A DNA stretch of 6,521 nt from Gemmatimonadota bacterium (GTDB lineage: Bacteria > Gemmatimonadota > Gemmatimonadetes > Gemmatimonadales > GWC2-71-9). Position 1 is the first letter of the stretch; each line of letters starts with the position of its first letter. The notes under the pieces were generated by a model. That model worked only from the letters and a program-made list of their open reading frames with translations. It searched no databases and had not been told where the DNA came from. Location: positions 1 to 6,521 of the forward strand of contig JANYCP010000284.1 of NCBI GenBank assembly GCA_025360265.1, in the 5' to 3' direction. A program made the translations under genes and the position numbers. This document shows, one piece after another, positions 1 to 5,507 of this stretch.

Positions 1-113
1 TCTGGGAGCACGCATACTACCTGCGCTATCAGAACCGGCGCCCCGACTACCTCGCCGCGTGGTGGAATGTGCTGAACTGGACGGTCGCATCCGAACGGTT
101 CGGCGCCAAGTGA
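1..113 (+). CDS. Fe/Mn superoxide dismutase, C-terminal end (5' truncated by window)
   Basis: This partial frame, read from base 3, ends at TGA 111-113 and gives 36 residues. It opens with WEHAYYLRYQNRRPDYL and continues into WWNVLNWTVASERF. This is the signature C-terminus of iron/manganese superoxide dismutases, which convert superoxide to oxygen and hydrogen peroxide. The His of WEHAYY is a metal ligand in the family; the partner Asp of the DxWEH motif lies just outside the window. The tail cannot tell an Fe enzyme from a Mn or cambialistic one, so no sodA/sodB symbol is given. The stop codon overlaps the GTG start of the peroxiredoxin gene (GTGA, 110-113), which suggests co-transcription and coupled translation. 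Functionally this fits, because the dismutase makes the peroxide that the next enzyme could remove. Family assignment is firm; everything upstream is unseen. Confidence 0.95.
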   Translation, partial: WEHAYYLRYQNRRPDYLAAWWNVLNWTVASERFGAK

Positions 114-568
114 GCGCAGCAGTCGGGACGGAGGCGCCGGAGTTCACCCTGCGATCGTCGGCCAAGGAGGATGTGACGCTCTCATCCTTTCGCGGCAAGC
201 AGAACGTGCTTCTAGCATTCTATCCGCTCGCATTCACTGGAACATGCACCGCCGAACTCTGCGCGTTCACCGATGACTTCAGCCAGTTCGCATCGCACCA
301 GACCGCCGTCCTGCCGATCAGCGTCGATTCGACGGACACGTTGCGCGAGTACAAGGCGAGGTACCAGATGAGCTTCGACCTGCTGAGCGATTTCAAGCGA
401 GACGTCTCTCGATTGTACGGTGTGCTCAACGAGGAAAAGTTCTACGCCAATCGTGCCTACTTTGTCATTGACCGGCAGGGCATCATTCGTTGGAATTGGG
501 TCGAAGCGAAGAACGGGGAGCGTCGGGAGAATTCCCAGCTGCTGGCCGAGCTGGAGAAGTTGACATAA
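110..568 (+). CDS. AhpE/BCP-like peroxiredoxin
   Basis: A thioredoxin-fold peroxidase of 152 residues that reduces hydrogen or organic peroxides in the cytoplasm using a reactive cysteine. The frame stays open back to a GTG at 59, but I chose GTG 110 because it overlaps the dismutase stop by 4 nt and puts the typical VGTEAPEFTL opening at residue 5; the extra 17 upstream residues look like shadow sequence. The active site is PLAFTGTC: Thr43 and peroxidatic Cys46 of the PxxxTxxC motif, with the conserved Arg at 115 in YANRAYF. A second Cys at 51 has the CxxxxC spacing of E. coli BCP, while the surrounding sequence (PLAFTG, LLSDF, YGVLNE, ANR) is more like one-Cys AhpE of mycobacteria. It may therefore work as an atypical two-Cys enzyme. 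Family is certain; subclass and reductant are not. Confidence 0.93.
   Translation: MSAAVGTEAPEFTLRSSAKEDVTLSSFRGKQNVLLAFYPLAFTGTCTAELCAFTDDFSQFASHQTAVLPISVDSTDTLREYKARYQMSFDLLSDFKRDVSRLYGVLNEEKFYANRAYFVIDRQGIIRWNWVEAKNGERRENSQLLAELEKLT
553..559 (+). promoter_or_regulatory. Possible Shine-Dalgarno for the lipoprotein gene
   Basis: GGAGAAG lies at the very end of the peroxiredoxin gene, 5 nt before an ATA at 565-567 that overlaps the TAA stop (566-568). No ATG, GTG or TTG in the lipoprotein frame sits at a suitable distance. The site therefore either serves a rare ATA start or is fortuitous coding sequence. Confidence 0.35.
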
Positions 569-1032
569 GCGCGTCGCCGGCCGTGCTGCTGGCGTTGCTT
601 GCCGTGAGCTCCTGCCGGTTCCAGGATCTCACGCCGGGCAACTCGCGTCGAGACGAGGCGATGGTCCAAGCGGCGGTCGGCGCATTCTATCAGGCCCTTG
701 GCACGAAGAGTCTCGACGCGATGCAACGGGTCGCGCTGCCGGCCGCAACCGTGCTGATGGCGGCCGATCGGTCGCCTCCGGTCCTGGTGCCTGTGCGAAC
801 CATGATCGATGTGCCGGAGCGGCGGAACCAGGGCGGTGGCGTGCGGCTGGTGCGGACCGAGTATCGACCGGATGGCGACATTGCTACGGACCGGATCGTC
901 GTCGTCGCGCACAGTAGCGACGGTCGCCGTGAATTCGAGGCCGCCGACGTAATTGTGCTTGCCCGCCGCGGTGGCGAATGGCGCGTCGCGCAGGCGGCGT
1001 TCGGGCCGTGGAAGGTCCGGACCGCCCCGTGA
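565..1032 (+). CDS. Putative lipoprotein, small NTF2/SnoaL-like protein
   Basis: The frame ends at TGA 1030-1032. It carries a hydrophobic segment (AVLLALLAVSSC) ending in a lipobox-like VSSC, with the Cys at 613-615, so an exported, lipid-anchored protein is likely. About 115 residues follow, beginning with an AAVGAFYQALGTKSLDAM helix and ending in a GEWRVAQAAFG strand, a layout typical of NTF2/SnoaL-like folds; no catalytic residues are recognisable. The start is unsettled. The canonical choice is TTG 490, giving 180 residues, but it overlaps the peroxiredoxin by 79 nt and puts 41 charged residues before the Cys. GTG 583 leaves too short a signal. I tentatively use ATA 565, which makes an ATAA overlap with the preceding stop and has GGAGAAG 5 nt upstream; the signal would then lack the usual positive charge. 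Function unknown. Its place between antioxidant enzymes and a kinase hints at an envelope role. Confidence 0.6.
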   Translation: MSASPAVLLALLAVSSCRFQDLTPGNSRRDEAMVQAAVGAFYQALGTKSLDAMQRVALPAATVLMAADRSPPVLVPVRTMIDVPERRNQGGGVRLVRTEYRPDGDIATDRIVVVAHSSDGRREFEAADVIVLARRGGEWRVAQAAFGPWKVRTAP

Positions 1033-2477
1033 CCACTCCTGCGTCAACGCCGACGCCGCCATTGGAGGTAGTGCTCGAGTCCGCCCGGGCGCTTGCCGGT
1101 TCCGACCCGCCAGCGCTCCGGCTGCAATCCCTTTCTGAATACCTCTGTCGGGTGTTGCCCGCTACGGCGGTGCAGATACGAGCTGGTGGCCGGCGCACCG
1201 ATCGCGCGAGCGCCGGCGCCGCAGACGCGACCTCCCCAGCGCAATCGGTCGCGATTCCGCGAGCGGATGGTCGATCGGCGGTGCTCGAGGTCGTGGATTC
1301 CCCGCGGCCGCGGGCGGAATTGCGCGGCCTGTTGGAGGCGATCGCGGCGGTCATCGCGGCAGCGCTTCCGCTGCTCGATACTACTAGCGCGAGTGAAGCC
1401 GACGTGCAGTCCCGGCTGCACAGCATGACCATTGATTCACTACCGGTGGGACTGTACGTCGTCGATCGCGAGTACCGCGTCGTTGTCTGGAACCGCAAGC
1501 GGGAGACCGGAACACAGGGACTCCGGCGTGGGGACGTGATCGGGCGGCGGGTGCTCGATGTATTGCGCCGACAGCCTCCCGAACTACTCGAGGCGGAGTT
1601 TGCGCGAGTGTTTTCGACGGGCGAAGTGCGGGTCGAAGAACAAGAGGTGCAGGTCGGCATCGATGTGCGCACCTACCGCACGACGCGCCTGCCGATGTAC
1701 CTCGACGGTGCCAAGGTGTCGCATGTCATCACGATTGGCGAGGACGTAACCGAGACTCGGGCGATCCAGCGCGCAATGCACCAGAGCGAGAAACTCGCGG
1801 CAGTGGGGCAGCTGGCGGCGGGCGTCATGCACGAAATCAACAACCCGCTGGCAACGATTGGTGGCTGTGCGGCGGCGATCAGCGCGCGCCTGGGGGCGGA
1901 TATTACGCCGGCAGTACATGAGTACCTTGGGATCATTGAGAGCGAAGTCGGTCGGTGCACCGAGATCATCGAGGTCCTGCTCGACTTTTCCCGTGTCGGT
2001 CGTGGCGGACCCGTGCTGGCGGACACCGATCTGAATGCGGTGCTCGATCGCACGCTCGACCTCCTCAAGCATCACCAGCGCTTTCGCCGACTGCAGGTGG
2101 TGCGCGACTACACGCCCAACTTGCCCGCGGTATTGGGCAGTGCGGAACGACTGGTGCAGGCGGCCATGGCGATCTTGCTCAACGCAGCAGACGCGACGTC
2201 CGGGCGTGGCAAGATCCAGCTGCGGACCCGGGTGCATGGGCGACAGGTCGAGGTCGAGGTCGAGGACGACGGACCGGGCATTTCGGCGGAAGTGCTGCCG
2301 AAGATCTTCGACCCGTTTTTCACGACCAAAGGGCCGGGGCGCGGGACCGGGCTGGGGTTGGCGATCTGTCACGGCATTGTGGCCGATCACCATGGCCGCC
2401 TCGAGGTTCGCAGTGACCCGGGCATTCGCACCGTGTTTCGCATGACACTGCCAGTGGCAGGGGAGGAGGTGGCGTGA
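1029..2477 (+). CDS. Soluble GAF-like/PAS sensor histidine kinase
   Basis: A 482-residue cytoplasmic kinase without membrane segments. GTG 1029 was chosen because it overlaps the lipoprotein stop as GTGA; an earlier GTG at 978 would only add 17 residues lying inside the previous gene. Residues about 12-116 look like a degenerate GAF domain. A PAS domain spans about 133-242, from MTIDSLPVGLYVVD to the IGEDVTE end. The HisKA helix carries the phosphorylation site His268 in MHEINNPLATI. The ATPase domain shows Asn385 (LLNAADA), DDGPG at 413-417, DPFFTTK from 428 and GTGLGLA from 439, so it should be catalytically complete. The HEINNPL and DPFFTTK boxes are of the NtrB class, which usually pairs with NtrC- or FixJ-type regulators, whereas the next gene encodes an OmpR-type regulator. 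The ligand of the sensory half is not apparent. It overlaps the regulator by 4 nt. Confidence 0.92.
   Translation: MTTPASTPTPPLEVVLESARALAGSDPPALRLQSLSEYLCRVLPATAVQIRAGGRRTDRASAGAADATSPAQSVAIPRADGRSAVLEVVDSPRPRAELRGLLEAIAAVIAAALPLLDTTSASEADVQSRLHSMTIDSLPVGLYVVDREYRVVVWNRKRETGTQGLRRGDVIGRRVLDVLRRQPPELLEAEFARVFSTGEVRVEEQEVQVGIDVRTYRTTRLPMYLDGAKVSHVITIGEDVTETRAIQRAMHQSEKLAAVGQLAAGVMHEINNPLATIGGCAAAISARLGADITPAVHEYLGIIESEVGRCTEIIEVLLDFSRVGRGGPVLADTDLNAVLDRTLDLLKHHQRFRRLQVVRDYTPNLPAVLGSAERLVQAAMAILLNAADATSGRGKIQLRTRVHGRQVEVEVEDDGPGISAEVLPKIFDPFFTTKGPGRGTGLGLAICHGIVADHHGRLEVRSDPGIRTVFRMTLPVAGEEVA
2247..2264 (+). repeat. Three tandem GTCGAG hexamers inside the kinase gene
   Basis: Three exact copies of GTCGAG encode a VEVEVE strand just before the DDGPG box of the ATPase domain. 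Six-base units preserve frame, so copy-number slippage would change the protein by two residues per unit. Alternating V/E is normal for this beta strand, so selection on the protein explains most of it. Confidence 0.6.
2462..2470 (+). promoter_or_regulatory. Strong ribosome binding site of the response regulator
   Basis: GGAGGAGGT is an excellent Shine-Dalgarno match located in the last codons of the upstream kinase, 3 nt (AGGAGGT core) to 7 nt (first GGAGG) before GTG 2474. It fixes the regulator start and suggests the regulator is made in excess over the kinase despite the GTGA overlap. Confidence 0.8.
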
Positions 2478-3142
2478 AAATACTGGTGGTGGAAGACGAC
2501 AAGACGGTCGGTCAGTACGTCAAGCGCGGGCTCGAGGAACAGCAGTACATCGCCGATCTCGTGACTGACGGTCTGGAAGCGCTGCGGGTCGCGTCGGCCG
2601 TGCCGTACGACCTGATCATCCTCGATCTGCGCTTGCCGGGGATGACCGGGATCGAGGTGCTGCGCACGCTGCGTGACCGGGGTCAGACGCTTCCCGTACT
2701 AGTTCTCACGGCGCAGGACAGCGTCGAGTTCAAGGTCGATGCGCTGCGTGCGGGGGCCGACGACTACGTGACCAAGCCGTTCTCGTTCGAAGAGTTACTG
2801 GCCCGGGTCGAGGCGCTCTCACGCCGTCCCAAGGCGCTGAGCGCGCGCGCGCTCAAGATCGCCGACCTGGAACTCGATCTCGAATCACGCGACGTGCGTC
2901 GCGACGGCAAGTCGATCGAACTGACACCGAAGGAGTTTTCAGTACTCGAATACCTGATGCGACACACCGGCCGCGTGATGTCGCGCACGCTGATCACCGA
3001 GTACGCCTGGGATTATCACTTCGACCCCGGCACCAACATTGTCGATGTGGTGATCAATCGCCTGCGCAAGAAGGTCGACGCAGGGCATGCCCGCAAGCTG
3101 GTGCACACCGTGCGCGGCGTGGGATACGTGGTCAAGGCATAG
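2474..3142 (+). CDS. OmpR/PhoB-family response regulator
   Basis: A 222-residue two-component regulator. The receiver domain (about 1-115) has the acidic pair Asp8/Asp9 in VVEDD, phosphoacceptor Asp51 in LDLRLPG, switch Thr79 in VLTA, Tyr98 and Lys101 in DDYVTKPF. A winged-helix DNA-binding domain follows (about 127-222), with ELTPKEFSVLEYL, the recognition-helix region NIVDVVINRLRKKVD and the terminal VRGVGYVV hairpin. All residues needed for phosphorylation and DNA binding are present. Within the family it most resembles the CusR/CopR/QseB type, but the target genes cannot be read from the sequence. It overlaps the soluble kinase by 4 nt and abuts the membrane kinase with no gap, so either or both may phosphorylate it. 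The membrane kinase is the more conventional partner. Confidence 0.96.
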   Translation: MKILVVEDDKTVGQYVKRGLEEQQYIADLVTDGLEALRVASAVPYDLIILDLRLPGMTGIEVLRTLRDRGQTLPVLVLTAQDSVEFKVDALRAGADDYVTKPFSFEELLARVEALSRRPKALSARALKIADLELDLESRDVRRDGKSIELTPKEFSVLEYLMRHTGRVMSRTLITEYAWDYHFDPGTNIVDVVINRLRKKVDAGHARKLVHTVRGVGYVVKA

Positions 3143-4594
3143 ATGCAATCGATTCGGTTCCGGCTGGCGATCTACTACTCGCTCGCCCTGACGGCCACGA
3201 TGGTGGCATTCGGAGCGGCCGTGTATTGGGAACGCACCGTCACCGCACCACGCGAAGCGGAGCAGAAGCTAAAAGCGACACTGAAAAGCGAAGGCGAGTT
3301 CGCCGTGAACGTGCTCGTGCAACAGGCGCGCGCGCTGCGAAAGCTCGGCACCGCCGGCGCCGACAGCACCAAGCAGCTCGTCGCGGACGTGAAAGCGTAC
3401 TTCGATCCTTTGCCCGACTATGTCATTCTCGCCGATGCGACCGGATCGAAGCTGCAGTATCTCTCGACCCAGGCCAGTACATTGCTCCCGGAGACACTCG
3501 ACGCCGTCTCGGCGATGGTGCAGCGGCGGCCGCCACCCTTTGGTCCGGGTTCGTTGACCGGTGGGGCCGGCGAGGCTCCGCTGATCTACAGCCTTGCGGA
3601 GGTTACTGACGTCCCCGGCGTGGGTGCCGTCTTCGTAGCCGCCCGTCCCTATGTGGACATCAGCGGACTCCGTTCGGTCCTGCTGTCCATGCTGATGATG
3701 ACGCCACTGATACTGGTGACGTCGGGTGCGCTTGGATACTGGCTCGCGGGCCGCTCACTGCGTCCGGTCGAAGTGATGACCGAGGAGCTGGATGACATCC
3801 AGGACGGTACGTCACTCAATCGACGGCTCGCCGTTCCGACCGGCGAAGACGAACTCTCCCGGCTGGCACAGAAACTCAACGAGATGCTCGGTCGGGTGGA
3901 ACATTCCTTCGTGGCGCTTCGGCGCTTTACCGCCGACGCGTCACACGAACTGAAGACACCGCTGATGGTGCTCCGCGCGGGCGTGGAGCGATCGTTGACG
4001 CATCCACAAACGCCGGGCGAGATCGTGCCCGCGCTCGACGAGACGCTGCGGCAGATCAACCAGATGAGCGAGTTGGTGACCAACCTGCTCACACTGGCGC
4101 GGGCGGACGAAGGGCGGGCGTCGCTTGCCCTGACCGAGACCGATCTCCGCACGCTGCTCACCGACGCGGCCGAGACGGCGGAAATTCTCGGCGAAGCACG
4201 CGGTGTGACGGTGGCCACCGAGCTGCCCGATCATCCGGTGCTGCTGCCGATCGACTCGGGCCGCATTCGCCAATTGCTCATGAACCTTGTCACCAATGCC
4301 GTGAAGTACACGCCACGTGGCGGGTCGGTCACGTTGCGCCTGACCGATGCGCTGGAGACGGTGTCCCTGTCGGTGCAGGATACCGGGATAGGCATCGCCC
4401 CCGGCGATCTGTCCAACGTCTTCGAGCGGTTCTGGCGGGCGGACCTGGCCCGGTCGCGCACCGGAGAACACCCGGGCACCGGGCTGGGGCTGGCCATTTC
4501 GCAATGGATCGCCGAGGCCCACGGCGGCACTCTCTCGGCGCAGAGTCGGCCCGGACGCGGTAGTATATTCACCGCAACGTTGCCCAAGCCATAA
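3143..4594 (+). CDS. Membrane sensor histidine kinase with HAMP domain (CusS/QseC-like)
   Basis: A 483-residue kinase starting at ATG 3143, directly after the regulator's stop, with AAGG 4 nt upstream. Transmembrane helix 1 is at about 8-29 and helix 2 at about 179-200. The roughly 145 residues between them form a periplasmic sensor domain without cysteines, which I do not recognise. A HAMP linker follows (about 200-250, GRSLRPVEVM). The HisKA helix has His268 in DASHELKTPL. The ATPase domain shows Asn381 and Asn385 (MNLVTNAVKYTP), DTGIG at 413-417, FERFW, and GTGLGLA from 445. This is the standard partner type of OmpR-family regulators and resembles heavy-metal or envelope-stress kinases, though no metal-binding residues are evident. 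Together with the upstream soluble kinase it gives this locus two kinases for one regulator. It is probably the last gene of the operon, being followed by a 138-nt gap. Confidence 0.95.
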   Translation: MQSIRFRLAIYYSLALTATMVAFGAAVYWERTVTAPREAEQKLKATLKSEGEFAVNVLVQQARALRKLGTAGADSTKQLVADVKAYFDPLPDYVILADATGSKLQYLSTQASTLLPETLDAVSAMVQRRPPPFGPGSLTGGAGEAPLIYSLAEVTDVPGVGAVFVAARPYVDISGLRSVLLSMLMMTPLILVTSGALGYWLAGRSLRPVEVMTEELDDIQDGTSLNRRLAVPTGEDELSRLAQKLNEMLGRVEHSFVALRRFTADASHELKTPLMVLRAGVERSLTHPQTPGEIVPALDETLRQINQMSELVTNLLTLARADEGRASLALTETDLRTLLTDAAETAEILGEARGVTVATELPDHPVLLPIDSGRIRQLLMNLVTNAVKYTPRGGSVTLRLTDALETVSLSVQDTGIGIAPGDLSNVFERFWRADLARSRTGEHPGTGLGLAISQWIAEAHGGTLSAQSRPGRGSIFTATLPKP

Positions 4595-4655
4595 GCAAGT
4601 ACAACCCTGGCAGGCAGCAACCCGTAATCCTCCTGTTATCGTTTTGTCATCATGC

Positions 4656-4678
4656 GGTGAGCCCGGCGCGAACTCACC
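4656..4678 (+). promoter_or_regulatory. Inverted repeat in the tonB leader
   Basis: GGTGAG (4656-4661) and CTCACC (4673-4678) are perfect 6-bp arms around an 11-nt loop. It could be a leader RNA hairpin or a DNA operator. No T tract follows, so it is not a convincing terminator. Each arm also has another possible partner nearby: TGCGGT 4653-4658 with ACCGCA 4691-4696, and CTCACC with GGTGGAG 4715-4721 if one base bulges. I found no good -35/-10 pair in the 4595-4732 gap, although a promoter for tonB would be expected there. Confidence 0.4.
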
Positions 4679-4717
4679 ACAGCAGATTCTACCGCAGTAT
4701 TGGGCAGCCCTTCCGGT

Positions 4718-4723
4718 GGAGGT
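4718..4723 (+). promoter_or_regulatory. tonB ribosome binding site
   Basis: GGAGGT lies 9 nt before GTG 4733 and decides the start in favour of that codon over the in-frame TTG at 4700. The stretch GGTGGAG (4715-4721) overlapping it is complementary, with one bulged G, to CTCACC at 4673-4678. Confidence 0.75.
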
Positions 4724-4732
4724 CGTAATTTC

Positions 4733-5434
4733 GTGTTTGACAACCTGATCGAATCGAAGCCACGTCGAGAGCGTAGCGTTGGCCAGACGATCTTCTCGGT
4801 CGTGGCCCATCTCATCGTCATCGGCGTGGCTGTCAAGCTCACGTCTGGCGCGGCAGAGCAGGTGAAGAAGATCCTCCAGACGGAGACGACGTTCCTCAAG
4901 CCGCCGCCGCCACCACCACCACCGCCGCCGCCACCACCCGATCAGAAGGTGATCGTGTCGGCCAATCCGCCACCCCAGGGGTTCCAGACCATCGTCCCGC
5001 CCAAGGTGATCCCGACGGAAATTCCGCCGGTCAACCTGAACCAGAAGTTCGATCCGAAGAACTTCTCGGGTAAGGGCGTTGAAGGTGGCATCGCGGCGGG
5101 CATCGTTGGCGGCACTGGCCCGGTGAATACTCAGGAAACGTTCACTGACCTTCAGGTAGAAGAAACGGTCGTGCAGGAAGGCTGCACCCCGCCAAAGTAT
5201 CCGCCGGCATTGAAGTCGGTTGGTGTGCAGGGAAGCGTCCAGCTTCAGTACGTTGTCGGAACGGATGGCCGGGTCGAGCGCAGCTCGGTCAAGGTTGTCA
5301 GCAGCACGAACAAGGCGTTCGAGGAGCCAGCGATCGATGCGATCCTGAGCTGTAACTCGACCAAGCCGGCCAAGATTCGCGGGCAGCCGGTGCGCCAGCT
5401 TGTTGAACGCGTTGTGCGATTCACGATCACCTGA
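4733..5434 (+). CDS. tonB: Energy transducer TonB
   Basis: A 233-residue protein that carries proton-motive energy from ExbB/ExbD to outer-membrane receptors. GTG 4733 is preferred for its GGAGGT site and because it yields a compact N-terminus, VFDNLIESKPRRERS. One transmembrane helix follows at about 16-36 with SVVAH, i.e. Ser22 and His26 in the SxxxH arrangement that in E. coli TonB contacts ExbB. Next come 13 consecutive prolines (57-69), the periplasm-spanning proline-rich stretch, which is much shorter than in E. coli. The C-terminal TonB domain runs from about 150: PKYPPAL, GSVQLQYVVGTDGRV, VKVVSS and the final VERVVRFTI strand. Two cysteines, 151 and 207, lie in this periplasmic domain and might form a disulfide. 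exbB and exbD follow, confirming the assignment. Which receptor it serves is not shown. Confidence 0.95.
   Translation: MFDNLIESKPRRERSVGQTIFSVVAHLIVIGVAVKLTSGAAEQVKKILQTETTFLKPPPPPPPPPPPPPDQKVIVSANPPPQGFQTIVPPKVIPTEIPPVNLNQKFDPKNFSGKGVEGGIAAGIVGGTGPVNTQETFTDLQVEETVVQEGCTPPKYPPALKSVGVQGSVQLQYVVGTDGRVERSSVKVVSSTNKAFEEPAIDAILSCNSTKPAKIRGQPVRQLVERVVRFTIT
4901..4939 (+). repeat. Proline-codon run in tonB
   Basis: Thirteen successive proline codons, mostly blocks of CCG and CCA with a final CCC, encode the rigid linker of TonB. Runs of this kind stall ribosomes and normally require elongation factor P. The mixed codons argue for selection on the protein rather than simple DNA slippage. Confidence 0.85.
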
Positions 5435-5436
5435 GA

Positions 5437-5478
5437 CGGCGCTTTCGCCGAGTGTACATGGGCCGCGCCGTCGCGGCC
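5437..5478 (+). other. Two small hairpins between tonB and exbB
   Basis: CGGCG-CTTT-CGCCG (5437-5450) and GGCCGCG-CCGT-CGCGGCC (5461-5478) are perfect stems of 5 and 7 bp in the 73-nt gap. Neither is followed by a T run, so intrinsic termination is unlikely. Protection or processing of the mRNA, setting TonB and ExbB levels separately, is possible. Confidence 0.45.
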
Positions 5479-5507
5479 GCTAACCATCAGCTTCGAGAGG
5501 ATGCAAG

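Noticed and set aside
59..109. Upstream GTG 59 as peroxiredoxin start
   Set aside because: It would embed 17 atypical residues inside the dismutase gene; GTG 110 gives the family-typical N-terminus and a GTGA overlap.
457..1062. Minus-strand open frame of 201 codons over the lipoprotein gene
   Set aside because: Arg/His-rich composition and no motif. The plus-strand frame has a lipobox and fits the overlap pattern of its neighbours.
884..1672. Long minus-strand open frame (262 codons) over the soluble kinase
   Set aside because: Composition is Ser/Arg/Thr-rich with no recognisable domain, and it lies opposite clearly coding, motif-bearing sequence; typical antisense shadow in GC-rich DNA.
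1584..2393. Long minus-strand open frame (269 codons) opposite the kinase core
   Set aside because: Arg/His-rich low-quality protein antisense to the HisKA and ATPase motifs; no family signature.
4595..4655. Intrinsic terminator after the membrane kinase
   Set aside because: TTTT occurs at 4642-4645 but no stem of useful length precedes it; only the short repeat GGCAGGCAG is present.
4644..4672. TTGTCA as a -35 element for a tonB promoter
   Set aside because: At 16-18 nt downstream the sequence is GCGCGA/GCGAAC, with no resemblance to a -10 box; other pairs tried in the gap were equally poor.
3941..4810. Long minus-strand open frame (289 codons) spanning the membrane kinase end and the tonB start
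   Set aside because: No domain recognised; it runs antisense through two real genes and their gap.
5461..5478. GC hairpin as a terminator of tonB
   Set aside because: It is followed by GCTAACCATC rather than a T tract, and exbB is the expected operon partner downstream.
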